DNA of 64,000 nt from Mesobacillus sp. S13 (GTDB lineage: Bacteria; Bacillota; Bacilli; Bacillales; Cytobacillaceae). The DNA lies in contig NZ_CP084622.1 of assembly GCF_020422885.1 (NCBI RefSeq), positions 4,049,001 through 4,113,000 on the forward strand. Reading direction: 5' to 3'. Shown piece after piece: positions 56,294 to 64,000 of this stretch; the first letter of the stretch is position 1; every line of letters begins with the position of its first letter. The notes beneath the pieces are model-generated. The model searched no databases and was not told where the DNA came from. It saw only the letters and a program-made list of their open reading frames with translations. Both the position numbers and the translations under genes were made by a program.

Positions 56294-57269
56294 TGCCATG
56301 GACGAGCACCCTCCCATCCTGGAAAATGACCATGGTGATATCTTCATCCGGCATGAAGCGGAGCAAAAATGGATTGCCTTTGACCTCACCATTATTTTTC
56401 AGGCGGCCGGCGAGCTTCTCCAGGTCCTGTTTCGTTTTTTGCCGCGGGTTAATCTGGATGGTGTTCCGTCCGCATAAGGATGCATAGTTAATTTGCTGGT
56501 GTGAGGAGCGGTCCAAGAATTCGTAATTGTGGTGAACGCATGCCGGGCATTCTGGATTGCGTCCCTGGCTGACGTCCATCTGCAAAAAGGAGTTGTACCA
56601 AATATCCATCTGCTCAAGATTCGGGTTCGACTCTGCCCCCACAAGCAGCTTGAGTGCTTCGACCGCTTCAAAGGATCCAATAATATCCGTAATCGGCGAA
56701 AGGACCCCGATGCTGTCGCATGTCTCACCCAACCCAGCAGGAACCGATGGGAACAAGCATCTGTAGCAAGGTGTTTCCCCCGGTTTGATGGCAGCGAACA
56801 TCCCTCTTGAGCTGACAGCACCCCCATACACCCACGGAATTCCGTGCTTGACGGCAACATCATTTATTAGATAGCGGGCCATGAAGTTATCGGTTCCATC
56901 GACAATCACATCAAAGCCTGCAAGCAGGTCCTCGGCGTTGTCGAGCGTTAAATCTGCAATAACTGCCTCCACTTTTACTTCTGAATTGATCTTTTTCAGC
57001 TTTTTCTCAGCGGCGATGACCTTCGGCAGGTTTTCACGAGCATCATCCTCATCATAGAGAGTCTGGCGCTGGAGGTTGGAAAGCTCTACAAGGTCACGGT
57101 CAATGATGCGCACATGCCCGACACCTGACCGGACCAAGTGATTCGAAATAACCGTCCCCAATGCTCCCATCCCGACAATGACGGCCGAGCTGTTCAATAG
57201 TTTCTCTTGTCCTTCACTGCCGACCGGCTTGAATAAAATCTGCCTTGAATAACGCTCCATATCTTTCAT
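56241..57269 (-). CDS. moeB: ThiF/MoeB-type adenylyltransferase for the AOR cofactor module
   Basis: The 342-residue E1-like enzyme has the nucleotide-binding loop IVGMGALGTVISNHLVRSGVG, RDLVELSNLQRQTLY, catalytic DGTDNFMARYLIND and two CxxC zinc pairs (CYRCLF, CPAC), then a C-terminal domain ending VLVHGTDD. It should adenylate the GG end of a MoaD-like sulfur carrier. It diverges from the AOR gene. Its final codons fall inside the repeat array. Confidence 0.88.
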   Translation of the reverse strand: MKDMERYSRQILFKPVGSEGQEKLLNSSAVIVGMGALGTVISNHLVRSGVGHVRIIDRDLVELSNLQRQTLYDEDDARENLPKVIAAEKKLKKINSEVKVEAVIADLTLDNAEDLLAGFDVIVDGTDNFMARYLINDVAVKHGIPWVYGGAVSSRGMFAAIKPGETPCYRCLFPSVPAGLGETCDSIGVLSPITDIIGSFEAVEALKLLVGAESNPNLEQMDIWYNSFLQMDVSQGRNPECPACVHHNYEFLDRSSHQQINYASLCGRNTIQINPRQKTKQDLEKLAGRLKNNGEVKGNPFLLRFMPDEDITMVIFQDGRVLVHGTDDTVKAKSYYARYLGS

Positions 57270-57414
57270 TCAGATCCCCTCATTTCTATTTTATTATATC
57301 TTTAAATAAAGCTTTTTTTTAGGCTGAATTTTCACTATACTTAAGATTAAGAGGAAACTAGGCCTCTTGTATTATTTTTTATCCATACTAAATGAAAGAG
57401 GTGGATTAGTTAAG

Positions 57415-59256
57415 ATGAATTTTGGGGGATTTAAAAACAAAGAAGTCGTAGTTGACTTGTCAAATGGCACTGTCGATTACAGAGGCATCAATGAAGACGA
57501 CGTGAAAAAGTATGTCGGCGGCCGCGGTCTCGGAGTTAAGTACGTTCTTGACAATGGACCTGAAGTAGAGCCTTTGTCAGAAGAAAACATCCTGTGCATC
57601 ATGACGGGACCTGTAACAGGTTCACGTTCTTCAATGAGCGGACGTCTGGCAGTCGTGACGAAGTCTCCATTGACTGGCACGGTTACTGACTCACACATGG
57701 GCGGATGGACAGCTGCTCGTTTGAAGTGGGCTGGAATCGACAACGTGATTTTCAAAGGCAAGAGCGACAAGCCTGTGTACCTTTATATCGAAGATGGCAA
57801 GGCAGAGATCCGCGACGCTTCTCAATTGTGGGGATTGAGCACGCGTGCGACTGTGCAGGCTATGAAAGACGCTCATGGCGAAGAAAACCTTAGCGTCATG
57901 ACAATCGGCCAGGCTGGCGAAAACGGCGTACGTTTTGCTGGTTTCATGAACGAGCATGACCGCTCTGCAGGACGCGGCGGAACTGGTGCGGTTGCAGGTT
58001 TCAAGAAATTGAAGGCAATCGTCATCAAGGCAGCGCAAAAAGGCAATATGCCTGAACCTGCTCAGAAAGATGATTACAATCAGGCTAACAAGAAAGCGGT
58101 AAAAGCAATTCTTGAAGGCGGCTTGACTGCTCCTAACAAAGGCGGATTGTCCGTATACGGAACAAACGTCCTTACTAACTTGATCAATGAAGTGGGAGCG
58201 CTTCCAACTCGCAACTCTCAATTGACACACTGGGATGAGGCTGAAAAGCACTCTGGTGAGTGGGTAAACGAGCACCTGCTTGTTGCCAACAACACATGCC
58301 ACGCTTGCCCGGTCGGCTGTAAAATTGAAGTTGAAGTCAAGGAAGGCAAATATAAGACTCGCGTAGAAAGCTTTGAGTTCGAATCTGCATGGGCACTTGG
58401 TGCAAACAGCGGATTGAGCGACTCTGAAGCAATCGCATACTTAATCGACATCTGTAACGAATACGGCATGGATACAATCGAGCTTGGCCACGCCATCTCT
58501 GTCACAATGGAAGCCTATGAAAAAGGCATCGTTGACGAGAAGCTTGATTGGGGCGACGCTGACGGCATGATCGAAATCGCTCGCAAAATCGCATTCCGTG
58601 AAGGCTTCGGCGGCATCCTTGCTGAAGGTCCTGCACGTGCGACTGCTGCATGGGGCGTTCCTGAACTGTCTATGTCAGTTAAAGGCCAATCTATCCCAGC
58701 TTACGATCCACGTGGTATCCAGGGAATCGGCCTTGGCTATGCGACAAGTAACCGTGGTGCCTGCCACCTTCGCGGCTACACAATCGCATCTGAAATCGCC
58801 GGCATTCCTGAGCCAACAGACCGTACAGTAGCAGAAGGAAAAGCGGAGCTTCTGAATGTATTCCAGAACCTGCTTTCATTCTCTGACTCTATGAATATCT
58901 GTAAATTCTCTTCTTTCTCTGAAAATGCAGAGCATTATGCTGAGCAATACAGCACAATGACAGGCATTCCAATGACAGCAGATGATGTCATGCTTGCAGG
59001 GGAAAGAATTTACAACCTTGAGCGTTACTACAACAACCTAGCTGGCTTCAACAAGCGTGAGGACGACTTCCTGCCAAAACGCTTTACTGAAGAAGGCGCA
59101 TCAGGCAACAGTGAAGGCCTCGTTTCTCGCATGGATATCATGCTTGATGACTACTATAATGTCCGCGGCTGGAAAGATGGCGTTGTTACGGAAGAAAAAC
59201 TTCGCGAACTGGGTATCATTGGAGAAGAAACAACTCCAGCTACAGAAGAAGTTTAA
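57415..59256 (+). CDS. aor: Tungsten-containing aldehyde:ferredoxin oxidoreductase
   Basis: The 613-residue AOR-family enzyme binds one 4Fe-4S cluster through C295, C298 and C302 (CHACPVGC) and C496 (DSMNICKFSS), the same spacing as the Pyrococcus enzyme (288, 291, 295, 494). Pterin-binding loops include GGRGLGVKYVLD and DPRGIQGIGLGYATSNRGACHLRGY. It interconverts aldehydes and acids with ferredoxin using a tungsto-bispterin. ATG at 57415 follows GAGGTGG. TupABC in the same window would supply tungstate. Confidence 0.93.
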   Translation: MNFGGFKNKEVVVDLSNGTVDYRGINEDDVKKYVGGRGLGVKYVLDNGPEVEPLSEENILCIMTGPVTGSRSSMSGRLAVVTKSPLTGTVTDSHMGGWTAARLKWAGIDNVIFKGKSDKPVYLYIEDGKAEIRDASQLWGLSTRATVQAMKDAHGEENLSVMTIGQAGENGVRFAGFMNEHDRSAGRGGTGAVAGFKKLKAIVIKAAQKGNMPEPAQKDDYNQANKKAVKAILEGGLTAPNKGGLSVYGTNVLTNLINEVGALPTRNSQLTHWDEAEKHSGEWVNEHLLVANNTCHACPVGCKIEVEVKEGKYKTRVESFEFESAWALGANSGLSDSEAIAYLIDICNEYGMDTIELGHAISVTMEAYEKGIVDEKLDWGDADGMIEIARKIAFREGFGGILAEGPARATAAWGVPELSMSVKGQSIPAYDPRGIQGIGLGYATSNRGACHLRGYTIASEIAGIPEPTDRTVAEGKAELLNVFQNLLSFSDSMNICKFSSFSENAEHYAEQYSTMTGIPMTADDVMLAGERIYNLERYYNNLAGFNKREDDFLPKRFTEEGASGNSEGLVSRMDIMLDDYYNVRGWKDGVVTEEKLRELGIIGEETTPATEEV

Positions 59257-59269
59257 TATTCTTGCAGAG

Positions 59270-59299
59270 AACCAGGCGATTTGCCTGGTTTTCGTTTTT
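59270..59299 (+). terminator. Terminator after aor
   Basis: AACCAGGC / GCCTGGTT stem followed by TTCGTTTTTA, 14 nt after the stop. Confidence 0.8.
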
Positions 59300-59371
59300 A
59301 TTGGACGCAAATGTGTTGCCAGAAAATCTTTTAAGCGGAAATTTCATTTTTTAAAGTGAGCATTTTATTTT

Positions 59372-59510
59372 TATAGCCAGTTTTCATTTTTATAGCGACT
59401 TTTTCGTTTTTATAGCGACTTTTCTGTTTATATAGCGACTTTTTCATTTTTATAGCGACTTTTCTGTTTATATAGTAACTTTTTCATTTTTATAGCGAAC
59501 TGGAAAAAAC
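59372..59510 (+). repeat. Tandem array of 20-bp units (TTTTTATAGCGACTT), second copy
   Basis: TATAG marks lie at about 59372, 59391, 59411, 59431, 59451, 59471 and 59491. Both the unit and the cap (GCGAACTGGAAAAAACAGCT, then GATTTTTTTACAGT) match the array after uppP at 40478-40640. Like that one, it follows a plus-strand gene and its terminator. Confidence 0.92.
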
Positions 59511-59535
59511 AGCTGATTTTTTTACAGTAAAAATA

Positions 59536-59566
59536 AAAGGTTCCGGCATGTAGATGCCGAAACCTC
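59536..59566 (-). terminator. Terminator of the minus-strand moaD unit
   Basis: AGGTTTCGGCAT / ATGCCGGAACCTTTT stem on the minus strand, three bases after the stop at 59569. Confidence 0.9.
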
Positions 59567-59568
59567 TG

Positions 59569-59841
59569 CTACCCGCCAACCCGGGTTGTTTTATAACGGT
59601 AATTTTTGATCAGCTGCTCGAGTTCTTCCAGGCTTTCCGCTTCAAACCGGATATGTACGGCATTGACAATGAATGTTTTCGTAAAAGCAAGCTCATCCTC
59701 GCTTAAAATTTCCGCTCTCCAGCTGTCTCCTTCATAGACGAACGGGAAGGAGTCGGTCACGAGCGTGCCGCCCAGCTCTTCAAAATACATGCCAAGATGG
59801 TCCCTGTTGATTCCGCGGAATTCTAGTATTCTATCTACCAT
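59569..59841 (-). CDS. Small partner protein of the MoaD-like carrier (unknown function)
   Basis: The 90-residue protein starts MVDRILEFRGINRDHLGMYFEELGG and carries the block SWRAEILSEDELAFTKTFIVNAVHIRFEA. It begins one base after the moaD stop and GGTGG precedes its ATG, so the two are coupled. Proteins of this size beside MoaD in AOR clusters have no proven role; I infer a part in tungstopterin assembly from position alone. Confidence 0.7.
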   Translation of the reverse strand: MVDRILEFRGINRDHLGMYFEELGGTLVTDSFPFVYEGDSWRAEILSEDELAFTKTFIVNAVHIRFEAESLEELEQLIKNYRYKTTRVGG

Positions 59842-59842
59842 A

Positions 59843-60115
59843 TCAGCCACCGGCAACCGGTGGGAACAGCGCGAACTGGTCGGTTTCTTTTACATTCGTT
59901 TCAAGTTCCTGATCATGGACGATATTACGGCCATTGATATAAACGTGTACAAATGGCTTGAGCGTCTTTTCTTCTGTGAAAATTTCTTCGTGCAAATCCG
60001 GGAACATTTCGCACATTTTATCAAGCACATCCATTACCCGGTCTCCATCAGGCTTCACTTCGACTGTCACGCCTCCGCAAATATCCCTGAGATTAGCAAA
60101 TACCTTAACCTGCAT
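59843..60115 (-). CDS. moaD: MoaD/ThiS-like sulfur carrier
   Basis: The 90-residue ubiquitin-fold protein starts MQVKVFANLRDICGGVTVEV and ends in FALFPPVAGG, the GG tail that is adenylated by MoeB and thiocarboxylated. It provides sulfur for the dithiolene of molybdopterin. With the MoeB-like gene next door it forms a dedicated pair for the AOR cofactor; a general molybdopterin set may exist elsewhere. Confidence 0.9.
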   Translation of the reverse strand: MQVKVFANLRDICGGVTVEVKPDGDRVMDVLDKMCEMFPDLHEEIFTEEKTLKPFVHVYINGRNIVHDQELETNVKETDQFALFPPVAGG

Positions 60116-60199
60116 CCAAAACGCCCCTTTCTCCTAACATTAATAATAAATTGAAAAATGAAAAATGTCATTAGCTCTTTCAGTCCGAACTCTTCTCTT

Positions 60200-61078
60200 T
60201 TAATCGACTATATCTGAAAACTGTCTGATAATCGGCCGATTTTCAGCATCTGAATGAGTCACGAGACAAAATTCACGCTCGTATGGCTCAAATGTATCGA
60301 CAATCATAATGCGGCCGGCTTTTTGTGCAGGCATAGCTGCCAACCTGGAAATAAAACTGATGCCGAGTCCTGCTTCAACCGCAGCGATTAAGGATTCTGT
60401 GCTTCCGATTGATACAGCAACTGTCAAATCTTCAAATGACAGGCCTTTTTCTGCCAAGAAATGCTCCATCATTTTGCGCGTTCCCGATCCTTCTTCACGG
60501 AGGACGAAATCATATTGTTGAATTTGTGAAAAATCAGCTGATGCCTCTTGAACTAATGGATGGTCAACAGGTGTGACTAACACCAACGAATCCAGGGCAA
60601 CCGGTTTGCTTCTTAACAATCGGGATTCGACCTTCATCCCAATAATTGCAGCATCAATTTGATGGTTCTGCAGTTTCTCAAGTATTTTTTTCGAATCGCC
60701 GATTTCGATTTTGACATCCACCTTTGGAAAAAGTCTGCGGAATTTTTTAATCCAGTCGGGAAGCAAATAGGTTCCAGGTATGGTACTCGCCCCAATCGTC
60801 AGTGTCCCAGTGAGGGTTCCATGGAATTCACCCAGTTCGCCCTCCAATGTCCTCCACCGGTTGGCGATGTCCTTTGCGGCTGTATAAACCACCATTCCTG
60901 CAGACGTCGGCCTGATTCCTGACAAGCCCCTGTCAAGCAGTTCAAACCCGAGCTCATCTTCCAGGCTTTTGACTTTCAGGCTGACAGAAGGCTGTGAGCT
61001 TTTTAGTACAGCTGCTGCTTCGGAAAAACTATTCTTTTCGACAACCATGATGAATGCCTCTAGCTTTTTTAGATTCAT
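60200..61078 (-). CDS. LysR family transcriptional regulator
   Basis: The 292-residue regulator has the N-terminal winged helix (MNLKKLEAFIMVVEKNSFSE, AAAVLKSSQPSVSLKVKSLEDELGFELLDRG) and a LysR effector domain (GTLTIGASTIPGTYLLPDWI). The CysB/CysL-like effector region and its place beside AOR genes suggest control of the AOR/moaD unit. I recall that LysR proteins of this type are often found by selenium-metabolism genes, but cannot prove membership. Confidence 0.85.
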   Translation of the reverse strand: MNLKKLEAFIMVVEKNSFSEAAAVLKSSQPSVSLKVKSLEDELGFELLDRGLSGIRPTSAGMVVYTAAKDIANRWRTLEGELGEFHGTLTGTLTIGASTIPGTYLLPDWIKKFRRLFPKVDVKIEIGDSKKILEKLQNHQIDAAIIGMKVESRLLRSKPVALDSLVLVTPVDHPLVQEASADFSQIQQYDFVLREEGSGTRKMMEHFLAEKGLSFEDLTVAVSIGSTESLIAAVEAGLGISFISRLAAMPAQKAGRIMIVDTFEPYEREFCLVTHSDAENRPIIRQFSDIVD

Positions 61079-61605
61079 GATATTTCTCCAATTCTAGACC
61101 TATATAACTCAATATTAATACGAACTGTACTGATTTGGACAATATATTTTCCTTTTAAATGGTTTTAATAGACATTTTAGGGAGAGCCATGCTTTAAAAT
61201 GTCCATTAAACGGGAGTTCTTAGACATTTCAACAGATGCACGGCTTCAAAATGTCTATTAAACGGGGGTTCTTAGACATTTCAGCAGATGTACGGCTTCA
61301 AAATGTCTATTAAACGGGACTTCTTAGACAATTCAGCAGATGCACGGAGTCAAAATGTACATTAAACGGGAGTTCTTAGACATTTCAGCAGGTGCACGGC
61401 TTTAAAATGTCCATTAAACGGGAGTTCTTAGACATTTCAGCAGGTGCACGGCTTCAAAATGGTTATAAAACGGATTTTCCAGACATAATGAGGAGTGATA
61501 AGCTTCAGAATGTCTATTGAAAAAATTTCCTTGTTATTAGTATTGACATAATATTATCTGAATATTATCATAGTTCATGTAAATATATTTTACAATAATA
61601 AAAAT
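61079..61605. repeat. Tandem array, seven units of 52 bp (AGACATTT..AAATGTCT)
   Basis: AGACAT marks lie at 61170, 61222, 61274, 61326, 61378, 61430 and 61481, with 52-bp spacing except a final 51. Each unit has perfect 8-bp arms AGACATTT and AAATGTCT. The array covers about 61170-61500. Flanks hold the LysR promoter side (61079-61165) and an AT-rich stretch before the T-box. This is the only array lying between divergent genes. Confidence 0.92.
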
Positions 61606-61862
61606 CGATGACGAGAACACGTCCTTTATGGAACCTGATCCCCAGAGAGCCGGTGGTTTGCTGCAAGCCGGTGTTCAGATTATAGAGGAACATCATCTCC
61701 GAGATGCAGAGCTGAAACTTTGTTGCAGTAAGCTTTTGCCGGCTTGTCCGCCGTTAAATGGAACACGTATGATGGTACGTTGATGAGAGCCGCATGTTTG
61801 TGCGGAATCAGGGTGGTAACGCGAGCGCAACTCGTCCCTATTTCAGGGGCGAGTTTTTTGTT
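61606..61862 (+). promoter_or_regulatory. T-box riboswitch upstream of brnQ, likely isoleucine-specific
   Basis: The leader has AGAGAGCCGGTGGTTTGCTG, a stem I with GAACATCATC (candidate specifier ATC at 61692-61694), the T-box GGGTGGTAACGCG, and a terminator AACTCGTCCCT / GGGGCGAGTTTTTTG. Uncharged tRNA would stabilise the antiterminator and turn on transport. The Ile specifier is inferred from the GAAC-NNN-A pattern and the downstream gene. Confidence 0.88.
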
Positions 61863-61937
61863 TTTCATTGTATAACATTCCGTTCCGAATTTCCTATACT
61901 CTCAGTGCCAGAACATTATATTAGGAGGAGAAAAAGG

Positions 61938-63269
61938 ATGGGAAGCTTAAGGAGTAAAGAAACACTCACAATCGGTCTAATGTTATTTGCATTATTTTTT
62001 GGAGCAGGGAATCTAATTTTCCCGCCGTTTTTAGGACAGGAAGCTGGAGCGAACTTTTGGCCAGCGATGCTTGGTTTTGTTGTAACCGGAGTGGGGTTGC
62101 CATTACTGACGGTTGTTGTCATTTCAATGGCTAAGGATGGCATAAAGGAAATCGGGTCAAAAGTTCACCCTGTATTTGCAGTGATTTTCAGCGCTGCTGT
62201 TTATCTATCGATTGGGCCGTTCTTCGGTATTCCTAGAAGCGCAAACGTTGCTTTTGAAATGTCTGTCAAGCCGTTCCTTGGGGAATCAGGATCAAATCCC
62301 CTGCTGCTTTTACTGTTTACATTAATCTTTTTCTCACTTGTTTACTGGGTTACGTTAAATCCTTCAAAAATGGTTGAACGGATCGGGAGCATCCTGACTC
62401 CTGTTTTGCTTGTCGCTATCGTCATGCTGGTAATTGGAAGCTTTTTCAAACTGGATGGATCGTTTGGGGAGGTATCTGAAAAGTATGCGGCAGCACCATT
62501 TGCTACAGGCTTCCTTGAAGGATACCTGACGATGGATACGATTGCCGCATTGGCCTTCGGGATCATTGTCGTTGGGGCTATCCAGCAGAAAAAAGAGCTG
62601 GAACGCAGGCAGGTTGTAAGGGAAACATTGAAAGCTGGCGTAATCGCTGGCATCGGATTGGCTTTTGTATATGTAACTGTCGGCCTTCTTGGTGCAAAAA
62701 TGGCATCGGTTGGTGAATACGAAAATGGTGGTGCGATTTTAACAGAATCAGCTAAGCAGATGTTCGGGGAACCTGGCATGCTGCTGCTCGGCTTGATTGT
62801 AACACTCGCCTGCTTCACAACGGCAGTTGGCCTTGTAGCGGCGACAAGCCAATTTTTCGCAAAGACCATGCCTAAGGCTTCTTATAAGACTTACACACTC
62901 GTTGTCACATTGGTCAGTTTATTAATCGCGAATCTTGGCCTTAACCAGATTATTTCGATATCAGTACCGGTGTTGATCGTTCTTTATCCAATCACAATCG
63001 TGCTTGTCATCCTGAGCTTCCTTGACCGTTTCTTCAAGGGAGCACGCGGAGTCTATGTTGGAGCAGTGTTTGCAACAGCACTTGTAAGCATAGTAGACGG
63101 TTTCAAGACCTTCGGAGTTGAATCAGAAGCACTCGGAGCACTACTAACATCATTGCCGCTATATGCAGAGGGACTCGGCTGGCTTCTGCCTGCACTTGTC
63201 GGCGCGCTAGCCGGTTGGGCTTTTGACAGGATGGTTCCATCTAAGGGGTTAAAGGCTGCTTCAGAGTAA
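61938..63269 (+). CDS. brnQ: Branched-chain amino acid carrier BrnQ
   Basis: The 443-residue LIVCS-family carrier has about twelve helices, with ALFFGAGNLIFPPFLGQEAG near the start and GPFFGIPRSANVAFEMS after helix 3. It imports isoleucine, leucine and valine with sodium or protons. AGGAGGAGAAAAAGG precedes the ATG at 61938; a longer frame from 61794 lies inside the T-box. Confidence 0.93.
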   Translation: MGSLRSKETLTIGLMLFALFFGAGNLIFPPFLGQEAGANFWPAMLGFVVTGVGLPLLTVVVISMAKDGIKEIGSKVHPVFAVIFSAAVYLSIGPFFGIPRSANVAFEMSVKPFLGESGSNPLLLLLFTLIFFSLVYWVTLNPSKMVERIGSILTPVLLVAIVMLVIGSFFKLDGSFGEVSEKYAAAPFATGFLEGYLTMDTIAALAFGIIVVGAIQQKKELERRQVVRETLKAGVIAGIGLAFVYVTVGLLGAKMASVGEYENGGAILTESAKQMFGEPGMLLLGLIVTLACFTTAVGLVAATSQFFAKTMPKASYKTYTLVVTLVSLLIANLGLNQIISISVPVLIVLYPITIVLVILSFLDRFFKGARGVYVGAVFATALVSIVDGFKTFGVESEALGALLTSLPLYAEGLGWLLPALVGALAGWAFDRMVPSKGLKAASE

Positions 63270-63272
63270 AAT

Positions 63273-63315
63273 AAAAAAAGCGGACCGGGCATGAAGAATG
63301 CCCGGTCCGTTATTG
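63273..63315. terminator. Bidirectional terminator between brnQ and the GNAT gene
   Basis: CGGACCGGGCAT / ATGCCCGGTCCG stem between convergent genes. Confidence 0.9.
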
Positions 63316-63318
63316 TTT

Positions 63319-63861
63319 TTATAAGAAGAGTGCTTCCCACTCCGACCGTAAAATCCCCATATTGATTCGGTCATAAATTTTGCCATCACGATGGACTGCT
63401 TGCCTCACCCTTCCTTCAAGCTGAAAGCCGGCTTTTTGATAGGCACGGATTCCCCGCTCATTATACTCAATGACATCCAGACCGACACGGTTCAGGTTCA
63501 GTTCATGGAAGGCATACCGAAGAATGAGCTGCAGCGCTTCAGAACCATACCCTTTACCACGGTCATTGGCATTGCCGATGCCCATCGCAAGCATTCCTGC
63601 TCTGTTATTCCATTCAATGCTGTGAATGACGATAAATCCGATCAGCCTGTCATCCTCAATTGTCCTTAAGCGGAAGTAAAAGCTGTTCGAGCCAGGATTA
63701 CCCTCACCTTCAAAATGCTCAACAGGGCGTGGTACCGCAATGTCTGTATCCACATTCCTCAGGTACTCCGGATCTCCATCCCAGGAAGCGATGATGTCGG
63801 TATCCCCTTCCCTTTTTGCTGTAAGCTTTAGCGTTTGTCCGCGAAAAAGATTCACTGTCAT
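63319..63861 (-). CDS. GNAT family N-acetyltransferase (RimJ/RimL-like)
   Basis: The 180-residue acetyltransferase has the acetyl-CoA motif A NDRGKGYGSEALQLILRYAF and the motif B region LNRVGLDVIEYNERGIRAYQKAGFQLEGRVRQAV, which resembles RimJ/RimL and spermidine N-acetyltransferase-like proteins. The substrate is unknown. GGAG stands eight bases before the ATG. The remaining 63862-64000 shows no feature. Confidence 0.85.
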   Translation of the reverse strand: MTVNLFRGQTLKLTAKREGDTDIIASWDGDPEYLRNVDTDIAVPRPVEHFEGEGNPGSNSFYFRLRTIEDDRLIGFIVIHSIEWNNRAGMLAMGIGNANDRGKGYGSEALQLILRYAFHELNLNRVGLDVIEYNERGIRAYQKAGFQLEGRVRQAVHRDGKIYDRINMGILRSEWEALFL

Positions 63862-64000
63862 TATTTATTCTCCTATTCTATTATTAATTTCACCTCTTCA
63901 TCTGAAAAAAACAAGTTATATTTACGCAATATTCTATCCCCTTTAAGTTTGATATTTCCATCTTATGGTTTTTGGGCATGTTATGCAATAAAAATTCAGC

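Overview
The window looks like a stretch of chromosome from a spore-forming member of the Bacillaceae. It carries a tricistronic ger receptor operon, CotF-like coat genes and a yuzL gene. It also has a long minus-strand block (yunC-yunD-yunF, sufCDSUB, yurZ, metNPQ, yusD-yusE-yusF-yusG-gcvH-yusI, fadN-fadA-fadE, fadM, yusN, yusU, yusV) that follows, from memory, the Bacillus subtilis yun/yur/yus gene order. Base composition is moderately AT-rich and no phage, insertion sequence, rRNA or tRNA was seen. A Mesobacillus/Cytobacillus-like organism is my guess, not something the sequence proves.

Layout. 1-3.5 kb: start of an HD-GYP gene, yunC, yunD, yunF. 3.8-9.3 kb: SUF iron-sulfur operon. 9.3-10.8 kb: gene-poor region with a multi-hairpin element, a nine-unit 52-bp tandem array and one small gene. 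10.8-15.9 kb: yurZ and methionine uptake/synthesis (metNPQ, metY) under two SAM-I riboswitches. 15.9-27.3 kb: yus genes, gcvH, a FadR-boxed beta-oxidation operon, proline dehydrogenase. 27.5-28.2 kb: coat genes. 28.2-34 kb: another 52-bp array, yusU, then a divergent Fur-boxed siderophore uptake system with an FhuF-like reductase. 34.4-38.1 kb: germination receptor. 38.2-40.5 kb: envelope genes (RodA/FtsW, UppP). 40.7-41.0 kb: a HesB-like gene interrupted by an in-frame UGA exactly where the family has Cys, followed by a SECIS-like hairpin, so a candidate selenoprotein. 41.2-44.5 kb: tungstate uptake (regulator, TupA, TupB, TupC). 44.7-48.5 kb: reductase, orphan histidine kinase, small genes. 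48.6-53.7 kb: PTS permease with a TIM-barrel partner, a MASE3-PAS sensor, a YeiH permease. 53.8-61.1 kb: lipoprotein, D-lactate/glycolate dehydrogenase, and a tungsten aldehyde:ferredoxin oxidoreductase module (MoeB-like, AOR, MoaD-like, small partner, LysR). 61.6-63.9 kb: T-box-controlled BrnQ and a GNAT acetyltransferase.

How it fits together. TupABC brings in tungstate, the MoaD/MoeB pair can build the pterin, and AOR uses it. The HesB-like protein and SUF both concern Fe-S chemistry, and Fur-controlled siderophore import supplies iron.

The most unusual signals are (i) the UGA-containing HesB-like gene, (ii) at least six intergenic tandem arrays that are unrelated in sequence but share a period of 52 (sometimes 51 or 53) bp, plus three arrays of 20-21 bp, nearly all placed just after the 3' ends of genes, and (iii) a predicted four-way-junction element upstream of the suf operon.
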